A DNA stretch of 64,000 nt from an uncultured Erythrobacter sp. GTDB taxonomy: Bacteria > Pseudomonadota > Alphaproteobacteria > Sphingomonadales > Sphingomonadaceae. Positions 1 to 9,358 of this stretch are shown here, piece after piece; the first letter of the stretch is position 1; every line of letters starts with the position of its first letter. The notes under the pieces were generated by a model. It saw only the letters and a program-made list of their open reading frames with translations, was not told the origin of the DNA and ran no database searches. The stretch spans positions 1 through 64,000 of the forward strand of contig CALBWA010000002.1 in the NCBI GenBank assembly GCA_937969505.1, written 5' to 3'. Made by a program: the position numbers and the translations under genes.

Positions 1-821
1 AGAGCCGGGATGTCGTCCAGCCCTGCCTCCAATGGCAGTATTACGTCTTCAAGTCGCGCGCCCTTACCGATTTCGTTGAGTTTGTCTAGCGAAATCGCCT
101 GTTTTTCGAGGAAAGGCCCGGCCTTGATCCGCCTGAGATAGGTAACATGACCGTAGGTTCCAAGCGCGCGTGCGATGTCCCGTGCCAGAGAACGGATATA
201 CGTGCCCTTGGAGACATGAGCACGCAGCGTGACGCAATCGGCCAATTCCAAAGGCGCAGACGGGTCATAGGGGTCGGGCCGACCACCAGTGGATTGAAAG
301 GCCGAGCGCAGTTCAGAATCCTCGCGCTCGCTGGCAAGCGAAAGCTCGTAAATGGTGACTGCGCGGGTCTTCATCTCCACCGTTTCGCCTGCCCTCGCCC
401 TGTCATAGGCCCGCTTGCCGTCCACCTTCAGCGCGGAATAGGCAGGCGGTATCTGCTCAATTGCTCCGGTGAAATGTTCCAGAACGGCGGCAATTGCGGC
501 CATCGGCGGGAAACGATCACTGGTGTGGATCACCTCGCCCTCGGTATCCAGCGTGTCGGTCTCTGCGCCAAACTGAATGGTGAATTCATAGATCTTGCTG
601 GCATCCAACATGCGCCCCGCCAGCTTGGTCGCCTCGCCCAGAGCAATCGGCAGTACGCCTTCAGCCAATGGGTCGAGCGTGCCACCATGGCCGACCTTGG
701 TTTTGGCACATCCGCCAGTTCGCAAGTTGCGCTTCACTGCGGCGACAGCCTGGGTCGAGCCAAGGCCGCGGGGTTTGTCGAGGATCAGCCAGCCATTTGG
801 CGGGAGTTGGGTATCAGTCAT
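1..821 (-). CDS. truB: tRNA pseudouridine(55) synthase TruB (3' end cut by window edge)
   Basis: TruB converts U55 in the T-loop of tRNAs to pseudouridine in the cytoplasm. The first 273 residues are present; the C-terminus runs off the left edge. The catalytic motif GHGGTLDPLA is seen with Asp50 as the expected nucleophile, and the N-terminal block GWLILDKPRGLGS is typical of the family. The ATG at 821-819 overlaps the TGA of the upstream symporter gene in an ATGA, so the two are probably translationally coupled. In many bacteria truB follows rbfA directly; here rbfA is 11.5 kb away on the same strand. Identification is secure; the end is unknown. Confidence 0.95.
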   Translation of the reverse strand, partial: MTDTQLPPNGWLILDKPRGLGSTQAVAAVKRNLRTGGCAKTKVGHGGTLDPLAEGVLPIALGEATKLAGRMLDASKIYEFTIQFGAETDTLDTEGEVIHTSDRFPPMAAIAAVLEHFTGAIEQIPPAYSALKVDGKRAYDRARAGETVEMKTRAVTIYELSLASEREDSELRSAFQSTGGRPDPYDPSAPLELADCVTLRAHVSKGTYIRSLARDIARALGTYGHVTYLRRIKAGPFLEKQAISLDKLNEIGKGARLEDVILPLEAGLDDIPA

Positions 822-2317
822 GCCTCATTTAGCTGGGGTGCGCCCTTCCCGAAGGCAAGGCTTGCCCGATTGCCGAACACCACCAGATTGGTCAGCAGTG
901 CCACTGCCACCGAGCTGACCAATACGAACAGCATCACATCAATGTAGTGCACCCACGGCAGGCCGATGGTCGCATACCAGCTGACCCCGCCAAAATTCTC
1001 TGGCACGTAGAGATAGAAAGTGTGGAAGGCATAGACGCTAAAGCCCCATACCAGCCCCGCCACAGCCGCTCGTGCGTCCATATTGCGGAACAGCAGCGCC
1101 GCAATAAAGGCCGACAAAATGGGCATGGACAAAAGCCCGTTCAGTTCCTGCAGCAGATTGATGATGCTTTCTGCACCCGCATAGACCGGCACCAGAGCGA
1201 CAGAAGCGATCATGGCGATGATCCCAACCGTGCGGTTCAATTTGCGCACATCAACGTCCGGCTTGATAAAACGGCGGTGGAAATCGACCGACCACAGCGT
1301 GATGGTGGCGTTCATCACGGCCGAATAGGTCGTCAGTACGGCCGCTGCAATCATCGCTGCAAACATGCCGCTGGTCCAATCGGGCAGCACCTCTGCCACC
1401 ACCATACCATAGGCGCGGTCATCCACATCGCCGAACAGTTTGAAGGCGACGATGCCGGGAATGACGACGATTGGCGGCACGATCAGCACGCGGATAATGG
1501 CCGCTGCTACTACGCCTTTTTGCGCCTCTTTCACTGTTGGTGCTGCCAGTGCTTTTTGAGTGATGTTCTGATTGGTCGACCAATAGAATATCTGGATGAA
1601 CAGCATGCCGGTGAACAGCGTGTGGAACGGGATCGGGCTGTCGAGCGAACCGATCATGGTCAGGCGTTCTTCTGGCACGCCGGTGGTCAGATCCCAGCCA
1701 ATGGCCTGCATCGCAAGAAAGACCACCACCAGAGCCAGCGCGAGAATGCCGACCCCGGCATAAGTGTCGAGCACGGCAACCGCTCGCAGACCGCCCAGAA
1801 TGGCAAACCCCGCGCCAATCACTGCAAATATCGCGGCAATTGTGACAATAGAGGCCTCAATACCGAACAGCGTCTGCATGAACAGCGCGCCGGAATAGAT
1901 CACAGCGGGCAGATAGATGAACAGATTGCCGAGCAGGAACAGCGCGGAGATCACCGTGCGAATGCTCGCCCCGTCGTATCGCTTTTCCAGCAATTGGGTG
2001 ATCGTGGTGCAATTGTTGCGGTAATAGATCGGCACAAAGACGAAGGCGAGCAGCAGCAGGCCGACAAATCCCGCCAGTTCCCACCACGCCAGCAGCAGCA
2101 TCTGGTTGCCGTTCATCCCAACCAATTGATCGGTCGACAGATTGGTCAGCGTGATAGCGCCGGCAACAAAGAACCAGCTGAGCCCGCCACCGGCCAGAAA
2201 AATCTCCCGATCGGCCGAAGCGTGGCTGGCCGCGCGAGCTGCCGCCACCTTGCGCCAGGTCAGCGCGGTCAACACCGCCATCAGACCCAAAAATACCGCG
2301 ACCTGTACCGGAGCCAT
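818..2317 (-). CDS. Sodium:solute symporter (SSS/SLC5 family, YidK/SGLT-like)
   Basis: A 499-aa polytopic inner-membrane protein of the SSS family, which couples sodium entry to uptake of sugars or similar solutes. The segments LTNLSTDQLVGMNG and YWSTNQNITQKALAA match sugar-type SSS proteins such as YidK/vSGLT, and about 13-14 hydrophobic segments are visible. I chose the ATG at 2317: it has an AAGGGG Shine-Dalgarno six bases upstream, whereas the ATG at 2323 touches that site, and the long upstream in-frame extension looks non-coding. It is divergent from the galA operon across about 80 bp, so an alpha-galactoside, galactose or a galactosyl-polyol is the likely substrate (inference). Its stop overlaps truB. 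Confidence 0.9.
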   Translation of the reverse strand: MAPVQVAVFLGLMAVLTALTWRKVAAARAASHASADREIFLAGGGLSWFFVAGAITLTNLSTDQLVGMNGNQMLLLAWWELAGFVGLLLLAFVFVPIYYRNNCTTITQLLEKRYDGASIRTVISALFLLGNLFIYLPAVIYSGALFMQTLFGIEASIVTIAAIFAVIGAGFAILGGLRAVAVLDTYAGVGILALALVVVFLAMQAIGWDLTTGVPEERLTMIGSLDSPIPFHTLFTGMLFIQIFYWSTNQNITQKALAAPTVKEAQKGVVAAAIIRVLIVPPIVVIPGIVAFKLFGDVDDRAYGMVVAEVLPDWTSGMFAAMIAAAVLTTYSAVMNATITLWSVDFHRRFIKPDVDVRKLNRTVGIIAMIASVALVPVYAGAESIINLLQELNGLLSMPILSAFIAALLFRNMDARAAVAGLVWGFSVYAFHTFYLYVPENFGGVSWYATIGLPWVHYIDVMLFVLVSSVAVALLTNLVVFGNRASLAFGKGAPQLNEA

Positions 2318-2396
2318 TCCCATCCCCTTGTTCTCACCCGTGCTTATGACGGTTTGATATTGTGCTAGCCCATGACGTGCCGCATGGCGATCTGCA

Positions 2397-4502
2397 ATGA
2401 GCAATGCGCAAGATTCTCTGGATGGCTTGGTGACGCTGGACGCTGGCGGCGCGATGATATGCCTGTCTGCGCCATCGGGCCAGCGCGCGCGAATTCTATA
2501 CGCTGGCCCCAATGTACTAAACGCTTCGGCTGCGCAGTTTCTGAAACTAAGCGCCCGCGAGCACGCCCCCGGCGGGCCCGAGCAGCCGATCGCGGCCTCC
2601 ATGCTCAACACCATCGGAACAGGCCACCCGTCACCGCCCGGCCTGATCGCCCATCGCGATGGGCACGATTGGGCGCTCGACCCGCGCGTGGCCCAGCTGT
2701 CGCAAGATAAGCACTCGCTCACACTGACGACCCGCGATGCACAGTGCGCCGTCGAGATGGCTCATACGATCAGGCTTCACCCGGCGAGCGGGGTGGCGCA
2801 GTGCAGCACACAAATCACCAATCAAGGCGATGCCCCGCTCACTCTATATTGGTGCGCCGCATTGTGCCTTCCGATTGACCCTCGCCTGACCCAGATTACC
2901 AGCTTTGCCGGGAAATGGGCTGGAGAGTTTCAGACGCAAAGCCATGATCTGGTGCGCGGCTCTTTCTTGCAGGAAAACCGCAGCGGCCGCACGGGCCATG
3001 CCAACTATCCCGGCCTCTATCTGGGCACAGCAGAGACGGGCGAGAACCACGGGCATGCCTGTGCCGTGCATCTGGGATGGAGCGGCAATTTCCGGCTGAG
3101 GGTCGACCAGCTGGCTGATGGAAATATTATTCTGCAAGCGGGCGAGCTGCTGCTGCCGGGTGAAATTCAGTTGCAACCCGGCGCGACCTATACCGCCCCT
3201 CCCCTCCATCTGTGCTGGTCAAATGCCGGTTATGGCGGTGTCACCCGCCGTCTGCACCGCTTTGTGCGCGATCAATTGCTGCGTCCCGGTCCTGCCAAGC
3301 CAGTGCATTACAACAGCTGGGAAGCTGTTTATTTCGATCACTCGCCTGAAAAGCTGATGGCGCTGGCCGATCATGCAGCGGCGGTCGGCGCGGAACGGTT
3401 CGTGCTGGATGATGGCTGGTTTGGCGCGCGGCGCAGCGACAAGGCCGGATTGGGCGACTGGTTTGTCTCCAGCGAGGTTTATCCCGGCGGGCTGAAACCG
3501 CTGGCCGACCATATCCGCTCGCTCGGCATGCAATTCGGCCTGTGGTTCGAACCGGAAATGGTCAATCCAGACAGCGACCTCTATCGCGCCCATCCCGATT
3601 GGGTGCTGTGTGTGCCGGGTGTCGAGTCGATTGCATCGCGCCATCAATTGCCGCTCGACCTGACGCGAGCTGACGTATGTGACCATCTGTTCGAACGCAT
3701 CACAGCCCTGGTTGCAGAGCTGGGCATTGATTACATCAAATGGGACAAGAACCGCGACATCCAGCACCCCGGCGGTGAGGATGGGCGCGCGGTGATGCAC
3801 ATCCAGGTGACTGCGCTTTATGCCCTGATTGACCGGATCAGATCAGCCTGCCCTGATCTGGTGATAGAGAGCTGTTCCAGCGGCGGCGCGCGCGCTGATT
3901 ACGGAATTCTGCACCGCACCGACCGCGTCTGGACCAGCGACAACAATGATGCCCGCGCTCGCCATGCCATCATGCGTGGGGCGGCCCATTTCCTGCCGCT
4001 TAGCGTGCTGGGCAACCACGTCGGCCCTCAAAGGTGCCACATCACCGGGCGACAATTCGACATGGCGTTCCGCGCCGGAACCGCAGTCTTTGGCCATATG
4101 GCTATGGAGATGGATCTGACGCAGGAAAGCGAGATTGACCGAGCGATCCTGTCCGATGCCATTGCTCTGCACAAGCGCCATCGGGCCCTGATCCACACCG
4201 GCGACTATCACCGCCTTGAAACCCCGGTGCATATCGTCGCAGCAGGGATAGTAGCAGCGGACAGGCAAGAGGCGCTTTACCAAATTGCCGTGTGCGACCA
4301 GCATCCTACGACGCACCCGCCTCGCCTGAAATTTGCCGGGCTGGACCTGCAACAAAGCTATGCCGTGCACTGTGTGTGGCCAAGCGCACACGAAAAGCCG
4401 CTCGGCAGTTTTGCAGGATCGGCATTGATGCAATACGGCCTCCAATTGCCTCTAACTTACCCGGACACATGCCTGATATATCATCTGAAAGCCGCGCTAT
4501 GA
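2397..4502 (+). CDS. galA: Alpha-galactosidase, GH36
   Basis: A 701-aa glycoside hydrolase family 36 enzyme that releases alpha-linked galactose by a retaining mechanism. An N-terminal beta-sandwich (about 1-310) is followed by the catalytic barrel, with LDDGWF and the GLWFEPEMV block. Asp450 in KWDKN is the expected nucleophile and Asp515 in TSDNND the expected acid/base. No signal peptide is seen, so the enzyme is probably cytoplasmic and acts on substrate imported by the divergent symporter. The ATG has no strong ribosome site. Its stop overlaps the glpD start in an ATGA, making it the first gene of galA-glpD-galT-galK. Natural substrate unknown: melibiose/raffinose-type sugars or floridoside are possible. 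Confidence 0.93.
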   Translation: MSNAQDSLDGLVTLDAGGAMICLSAPSGQRARILYAGPNVLNASAAQFLKLSAREHAPGGPEQPIAASMLNTIGTGHPSPPGLIAHRDGHDWALDPRVAQLSQDKHSLTLTTRDAQCAVEMAHTIRLHPASGVAQCSTQITNQGDAPLTLYWCAALCLPIDPRLTQITSFAGKWAGEFQTQSHDLVRGSFLQENRSGRTGHANYPGLYLGTAETGENHGHACAVHLGWSGNFRLRVDQLADGNIILQAGELLLPGEIQLQPGATYTAPPLHLCWSNAGYGGVTRRLHRFVRDQLLRPGPAKPVHYNSWEAVYFDHSPEKLMALADHAAAVGAERFVLDDGWFGARRSDKAGLGDWFVSSEVYPGGLKPLADHIRSLGMQFGLWFEPEMVNPDSDLYRAHPDWVLCVPGVESIASRHQLPLDLTRADVCDHLFERITALVAELGIDYIKWDKNRDIQHPGGEDGRAVMHIQVTALYALIDRIRSACPDLVIESCSSGGARADYGILHRTDRVWTSDNNDARARHAIMRGAAHFLPLSVLGNHVGPQRCHITGRQFDMAFRAGTAVFGHMAMEMDLTQESEIDRAILSDAIALHKRHRALIHTGDYHRLETPVHIVAAGIVAADRQEALYQIAVCDQHPTTHPPRLKFAGLDLQQSYAVHCVWPSAHEKPLGSFAGSALMQYGLQLPLTYPDTCLIYHLKAAL

Positions 4503-5998
4503 GTGACGAAACTTACGACCTTCTGGTGATTGGCGGCGGCATCAATGGTGCCGGAATTGCCCGCGATGCCGCCGGACGCGGCGCGCGCGTCCTGCTGGTG
4601 GAGAAGGATGATCTGGCAGCGCACACCTCATCTTCCAGCACCAAGCTGGTGCATGGCGGTTTGCGCTATCTGGAACACTACGAATTCCGGCTCGTTCGCG
4701 AGAGCCTGATCGAGCGCGAGCGATTGCTGAATATTGCCCCGCACATCATCTGGCCGCTGCGATTTGTGCTGCCGCATGACAAGGGCCTGCGTCCCAAATG
4801 GATGCTGCGGCTGGGCCTTTATTTCTATGACAATCTGGGTGGGCGCAAATTGCTGCCCGGCACGCGCACGGTTGATCTGCGCGCCCATCCCCATGCCCAG
4901 GTGTTGCAGGATCGCCTGACCAAGGGCTTTGAATATTCCGATTGCTGGGTGGAGGATTCCCGCCTCGTCGCGCTCAATTGTCAGGACGCGAGTGAGCGCG
5001 GCGCGGACATCAGAACGCGCACCGAATGCGTGCATCTGGACCGCGGCAGGGATCATTGGACCGCCACATTGCGCAGCAGCACGGGCGAGGAGACTGTTAC
5101 CGCCCGCGTGGTCGTTAATGCAGCAGGACCATGGGTGGATGCTGTGCTGGGCCAGGCCAACCCGGCAAAACAGCATCAGAACCTGCGCCTGGTGAAGGGA
5201 AGCCATCTGATCTTCCCCAAACTGTTCGAGGGGCGCCACGCCTATATCTTCCAGAACCGCGATAACCGGATTGTCTTTGCCATCCCCTACGAACGCGAAT
5301 TCACGCTGGTGGGCACCACCGATGTGGCCTTTGATGGCGACCCAAATGGCATTGAAATTTCCGACGATGAAAAACGCTATATCTGCGACGCGGTGAATGA
5401 ATATCTGCAGGTTGAAGTCTCGCCGGAACAGGCGATCTCCAGCTATGCTGGCGTGCGACCATTGTATGACGACAAATCGGACAACAATTCGACCGTCACC
5501 CGCGATTACGTGTTCGAGCTGGACAATGATGACGGCAAACCGCCGATCCTGTCGATCTTTGGCGGGAAGATCACAACCTATCGTAAATTGGCCGAACATG
5601 CCCTTGAGAAGATTGGCGGTTTTGGCGATGGCAGTTGGACCGCAGACGAGCATTTGCCCGGTGGCAATATCGATCCTGCCCGCTTTGATACCTTCTTTGT
5701 CGAATGCATGACCGATTATGGCTGGTTCGGGCCAGAGGGCATCCTGCGTCTGGCGCGTGCCTATGGCAGCAATATCAGCCGGGTTCTGGGCAATGCGAAC
5801 GGTCTGGAGGATCTCGGCGATTTCATGGGCGGCGATCTCTATGCTCGAGAGCTGGAGTATCTGGTCGAACATGAATTTGCCCGCACGGCAGAGGATGTCT
5901 TGTGGCGACGCAGCAAGCTTGGCCTGCATCTCGATCAGGCGGCGCAGGACAATGTACAAGCCTGGTTCGCCCGCCATGTGAACGCAGCTGGCGCATGA
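4499..5998 (+). CDS. glpD: Glycerol-3-phosphate dehydrogenase, FAD-dependent (GlpD)
   Basis: This 499-aa flavoprotein oxidises sn-glycerol 3-phosphate to dihydroxyacetone phosphate and passes electrons to the quinone pool at the inner membrane. The FAD-binding GGGINGAG is at residues 12-19, followed by the GlpD block TKLVHGGLRYLE; the C-terminal alpha-helical domain is complete. The ATG at 4499 gives a four-base overlap with galA, and the stop overlaps galT by four bases. Its position in the middle of a galactose operon is unusual and implies that glycerol or glycerol phosphate is released along with galactose. No glycerol kinase is in the window. Confidence 0.96.
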   Translation: MSDETYDLLVIGGGINGAGIARDAAGRGARVLLVEKDDLAAHTSSSSTKLVHGGLRYLEHYEFRLVRESLIERERLLNIAPHIIWPLRFVLPHDKGLRPKWMLRLGLYFYDNLGGRKLLPGTRTVDLRAHPHAQVLQDRLTKGFEYSDCWVEDSRLVALNCQDASERGADIRTRTECVHLDRGRDHWTATLRSSTGEETVTARVVVNAAGPWVDAVLGQANPAKQHQNLRLVKGSHLIFPKLFEGRHAYIFQNRDNRIVFAIPYEREFTLVGTTDVAFDGDPNGIEISDDEKRYICDAVNEYLQVEVSPEQAISSYAGVRPLYDDKSDNNSTVTRDYVFELDNDDGKPPILSIFGGKITTYRKLAEHALEKIGGFGDGSWTADEHLPGGNIDPARFDTFFVECMTDYGWFGPEGILRLARAYGSNISRVLGNANGLEDLGDFMGGDLYARELEYLVEHEFARTAEDVLWRRSKLGLHLDQAAQDNVQAWFARHVNAAGA

Positions 5999-7074
5999 GC
6001 GATAATGTTGAACTGAAGCGGACAATCGGTAACGCGCCTGTCTATCGCCGCGACCATCGCAAGGCTGATGGACGCTTGCTCCAGCTTTACGGGCGAACCC
6101 CTCACACACTGTCACCTCAGCCGGAAAGTGCCGATGATCTGGCGCAGGGGGGCGAGCTGCGTCATCATCCCTTGCGTGGCGAGTGGAATGTCTATGCCGC
6201 GCATCGCCAGAACCGCACGTTCAAGCCGAGCGCTTCGGATGATCCGCTGGCCCCGACACGGCAGGGCGGCCCGGAAACAGAGATCCCGTTCACCGATTTT
6301 GAACTGGCGGTGTTTGAAAACAAGTTTGCCGCCTTTCACCCCAAAGCTGCCAATGCTGTGAAAATTGGTGCAATTGAGACCGAACCGGCGCGTGGCGCCT
6401 GCGACGTTGTGGTCTATTCGCCCGACGCCAGTGGGAGCCTGCACACCATCGGGCAGGACCGGCGCGAGGTCTTCCTTGCGGCATTGATTGACCGATATGA
6501 GGCTCTGTTTTCCGCTGGATGCCAATATGTGCTGCCGTTTGAAAATCGCGGTGACGAAGTGGGCGTAACGTTGCACCATCCCCACGGGCAGATTTACGGC
6601 TTCAATCGCACGCCACTGGTTCAACAGCGCGCCGCAGACGCCTTTGCAAAGGGTTTTGACCTGGCGAGCGAAATCGCATCGGCTTTGCCTGATTACGGAT
6701 TGGGCGAGGAAGGCGGTGTGGCCGCTTTTGTCCCGCGCTTTGCCCGGTTCCCTTACGAGGTCTGGCTGGCTCCACGTGCATTACGCGCAGGACCATGGGA
6801 CTGTTCGGACCAGGAATTGCGGGGGCTCGCGCACTGGCTGGGCGAGATCACCCGCCGCTATGACGCGCTGTTTCAGCAACCAGCCGCCACCATGATGGCG
6901 TTTCATGCAGCGCCCGCAGGTGGCTGCGCGAGATACCACTTCACGGTCCAGTTCTATCCTTTGCTGCGTGCGCCAGGCCGAGTAAAATACCTCGCCTCTG
7001 TCGAGCAGCACACCGGGGTCTTCACCGTTGATGTCATGCCGGAAACCGCTGCTGAAATGCTGCGCAATGTCTGA
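5995..7074 (+). CDS. galT: Galactose-1-phosphate uridylyltransferase
   Basis: GalT exchanges UMP between UDP-glucose and galactose 1-phosphate in the Leloir pathway. The 359-aa protein is of usual length for bacterial GalT. The active-site triad HPH is at residues 195-197 within LHHPHGQIYGF; the second His is expected to carry the uridylyl group. The N-terminal block with HHPLRGEWNVYAAHRQNR is typical. The ATG overlaps the glpD stop in an ATGA; the 3' end overlaps galK by eight bases. No galE or galM is nearby, so UDP-galactose epimerisation must be supplied elsewhere. Confidence 0.96.
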   Translation: MSDNVELKRTIGNAPVYRRDHRKADGRLLQLYGRTPHTLSPQPESADDLAQGGELRHHPLRGEWNVYAAHRQNRTFKPSASDDPLAPTRQGGPETEIPFTDFELAVFENKFAAFHPKAANAVKIGAIETEPARGACDVVVYSPDASGSLHTIGQDRREVFLAALIDRYEALFSAGCQYVLPFENRGDEVGVTLHHPHGQIYGFNRTPLVQQRAADAFAKGFDLASEIASALPDYGLGEEGGVAAFVPRFARFPYEVWLAPRALRAGPWDCSDQELRGLAHWLGEITRRYDALFQQPAATMMAFHAAPAGGCARYHFTVQFYPLLRAPGRVKYLASVEQHTGVFTVDVMPETAAEMLRNV

Positions 7075-8119
7075 GCATTCCTTCACTGCCCGCGCGCCGG
7101 GCCGGGTCAATCTGATTGGCGAGCACACCGATTACAATGGCGGCATGGTGCTGCCGGCGGCTCTGTCGGTCGGGCTGGAAGTGGTACTCACCCCGCGCCA
7201 TGATCTGACAGCTTCTATCACCAGCACAAGCCATGACGAAGCAGCAGAACGATCTATGGATGACGGTGCCTGCGGCGATTGGTCGGACACGGCCCTGGGC
7301 GCTCTGCAAGAAGCCCGTCGGCTGAGGTTGATCACTGGCGGAGCTGATCTCTCGATCCGGTCGAGCATACCGGCAGGTTCTGGCCTGTCATCATCTGCTG
7401 CACTGATTGTTGCAGTCTTGAAGGCCGCGCGAAAGGCGCGCGGAACTGGCCCCGATGACGTTCAGCTGGCTCTGGCTGCGCGGCGGGTGGAAAATGACTT
7501 TCTGGGCGTTCCCTGCGGCATCATGGACCAAATGGCCGTTGCCCTTGCCACTCCCGGAACAGCGATGGCGCTGGACACCAAGACGCTCGATTACGACCTT
7601 GTCACCCTGCCTGCAGATCAATCGCTTGTCATTCTTCATTCCGGTGTAACGCGCAAGCTGACCGATGGACGTTACAAGCAGCGCAAGGATGAGTGCGATA
7701 TTGCCAAGGCCCATTTCGGCACCGAGGACCTGTGCTTGCTCGATCCCGACAGCATCGCGAAGGCCGACCTTGCTGATCCCGCGCGCCTGAGGGCGCTCCA
7801 TTGCGCGACCGAGAGCGCGCGGGTCATCGGCGCAGTGGATGCTCTCAAATCCGGGAACATCGCACAATTGGGTGCGCTGATGAATGCCAGCCACGCATCT
7901 ATGCGCGACCTGTTCGATATTTCTCTACCACCCATCGATACACTGGTGGAAAGCGCCGTCGAACTGGGTGCGGCGGGAGCTCGGCTGACCGGAGGCGGTT
8001 TTGGCGGATGCATCGTGGCGCTGGTCGCAAACGCCTCGCGCCAGGATTGGCAGACCGAAGTGCTTGCCCGCCACCCCGGCGCACGGTTTGTCGATGCTGT
8101 ATCGCGAACCTCTGCCTAG
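7067..8119 (+). CDS. galK: Galactokinase
   Basis: GalK phosphorylates galactose at C1 with ATP (GHMP kinase family, 350 aa). The galactokinase signature GRVNLIGEHTDYNGG begins at residue 12, the ATP-binding PAGSGLSSSAAL loop follows, and the catalytic Asp lies in GIMDQMA. The start used, ATG at 7067, lies inside the end of galT (eight-base overlap); a longer in-frame start at 7028 is less likely because family members begin near here. Last gene of the galA-glpD-galT-galK operon. Its TAG stop shares the palindrome CTAG with the stop of the convergent M50 protease gene. Confidence 0.96.
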   Translation: MSEHSFTARAPGRVNLIGEHTDYNGGMVLPAALSVGLEVVLTPRHDLTASITSTSHDEAAERSMDDGACGDWSDTALGALQEARRLRLITGGADLSIRSSIPAGSGLSSSAALIVAVLKAARKARGTGPDDVQLALAARRVENDFLGVPCGIMDQMAVALATPGTAMALDTKTLDYDLVTLPADQSLVILHSGVTRKLTDGRYKQRKDECDIAKAHFGTEDLCLLDPDSIAKADLADPARLRALHCATESARVIGAVDALKSGNIAQLGALMNASHASMRDLFDISLPPIDTLVESAVELGAAGARLTGGGFGGCIVALVANASRQDWQTEVLARHPGARFVDAVSRTSA

Positions 8120-8793
8120 CTGCCGATGGCCGAGGCAAGGCTCAGATATTTCTCAAGAGCCCATTCGACCGGTCGACCAACTGTGTTCTCCAGCACCCCA
8201 AGCTCGGGCGCGAACCACGTCAGCGCAATCAATCCGACAAACAACAGCATCCCGAACGGGCGCAGTTTTTCATAATATGACACCACACTGCGTGGCAGCA
8301 GCCCCTCGACAATATGCGAACCATCAAAAGGCGGGATCGGCAACAGGTTAAAAACACCCAGAAAGATGTTGATCAGAATGAAATAGAACACGCCCTGTAC
8401 CAGCAGGCCAGCCTCTCCTGCTGACACATCCGTATTCGCCGCCACCAGTCCCAGTACGATTGCGCCAACGGCAGCCAGCACGAAATTTGTGGCAGGGCCG
8501 GCCGCAGCCACGGCCATCATGCCATAGCGCGGATTGTCGAGCCGATGCTGCATCACTGGTACTGGCTTTGCCCAGCCAAACACGGGCGCCCCGGCCAGTG
8601 CCAGGGCACCGGGCACCAGCAATGTACCAACCGGGTCAACATGGCGAATGGGATTGAGGCTGAGCCGCCTGCGCTCTTTCGCGGTCGGATCGCCCAGCAA
8701 CAGCGCAGTATAGCCATGCGCCACCTCGTGAAAGACAATTGCAATTATCAGGCTGGGTATCAGGATTGCAGCAAGCGTGAGAGTTTCTGTCAT
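8116..8793 (-). CDS. Site-2 protease family membrane metalloprotease (M50)
   Basis: A 225-aa integral membrane protein with the zinc motif HEVAH at residues 22-26 inside the first membrane helix and a later NLLPIPPFDG segment that supplies the third ligand. This is the short, PDZ-less M50B type (YwhC-like) common in bacteria, presumed to cleave substrates within the membrane; its substrate is not known. It lies 28 bp downstream of the GNAT gene on the same strand, probably as the last gene of tdk-GNAT-M50. Its stop overlaps the galK stop tail to tail. Confidence 0.92.
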   Translation of the reverse strand: MTETLTLAAILIPSLIIAIVFHEVAHGYTALLLGDPTAKERRRLSLNPIRHVDPVGTLLVPGALALAGAPVFGWAKPVPVMQHRLDNPRYGMMAVAAAGPATNFVLAAVGAIVLGLVAANTDVSAGEAGLLVQGVFYFILINIFLGVFNLLPIPPFDGSHIVEGLLPRSVVSYYEKLRPFGMLLFVGLIALTWFAPELGVLENTVGRPVEWALEKYLSLASAIGS

Positions 8794-8821
8794 TACTCAG
8801 AGATAGGAGGTGCGTCGAGCT

Positions 8822-9358
8822 TCAGCCAGCCCATTCGTTCTGCAGCAGCCCGAATACAGCTGTATCGCGCCGGTATCCGGTCCAGGTGACCCGGTTCTGC
8901 CGCAGGATGCCCTCCTGCTTTGCGCCCAATTTGAGCACAGCGGCCATCGACCGCTTGTTGCGCGTATCGACCCGGAATTCGATCTTGTGCATACCGCAGG
9001 CAAAGGCGTGTTCGATGAGCAATTTCTTCATCACCCGATTGAACCCGCTGCCACGCACCGCCGGGACGATATAGGTTCCCCCGATCTCCACCACGCCGAA
9101 ATCATCCGGATCGATGTAATTGGTCATTCCCGCCAGATCGCCTGAACGTATGTCGATAACCGCAAACCGGACCCAATTGGTCAGCGTTGCAAATTTCCTC
9201 ATCTGCGGGTCGAAATGGTCACCCATCAAATTGACCGGGTAAATCTCCCAGATGTCCGGATCGAGAGCGCAAGCTGCGCGCAATGGCTCCAGATGCCCGT
9301 CTTCAAACGGCTCGATCCGGACGGGTCCGTGTTCCAAAACGCTGCTCAGCTCAGCCAT
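8822..9358 (-). CDS. GNAT family N-acetyltransferase (RimJ/RimL-like)
   Basis: A 178-aa acetyltransferase with the acetyl-CoA-binding stretch [17 protein letters not shown] in the position of the GNAT motif A, followed by [19 protein letters not shown], which is typical of the RimJ/RimL branch acting on protein N-termini or small amines. The start at 9358 (MAELSS) lies eight bases inside the end of tdk, suggesting translational coupling; the longer in-frame extension over tdk is a shadow. The substrate cannot be told from sequence. Confidence 0.88.
   Translation of the reverse strand: MAELSSVLEHGPVRIEPFEDGHLEPLRAACALDPDIWEIYPVNLMGDHFDPQMRKFATLTNWVRFAVIDIRSGDLAGMTNYIDPDDFGVVEIGGTYIVPAVRGSGFNRVMKKLLIEHAFACGMHKIEFRVDTRNKRSMAAVLKLGAKQEGILRQNRVTWTGYRRDTAVFGLLQNEWAG

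Noticed and set aside
947..2368. 473-codon open frame on the plus strand
   Set aside because: Antisense shadow of the symporter gene; Gln/His/Arg-rich composition with no domain pattern.
4628..6115. 495-codon open frame on the minus strand
   Set aside because: Antisense shadow of glpD, which has full family motifs.
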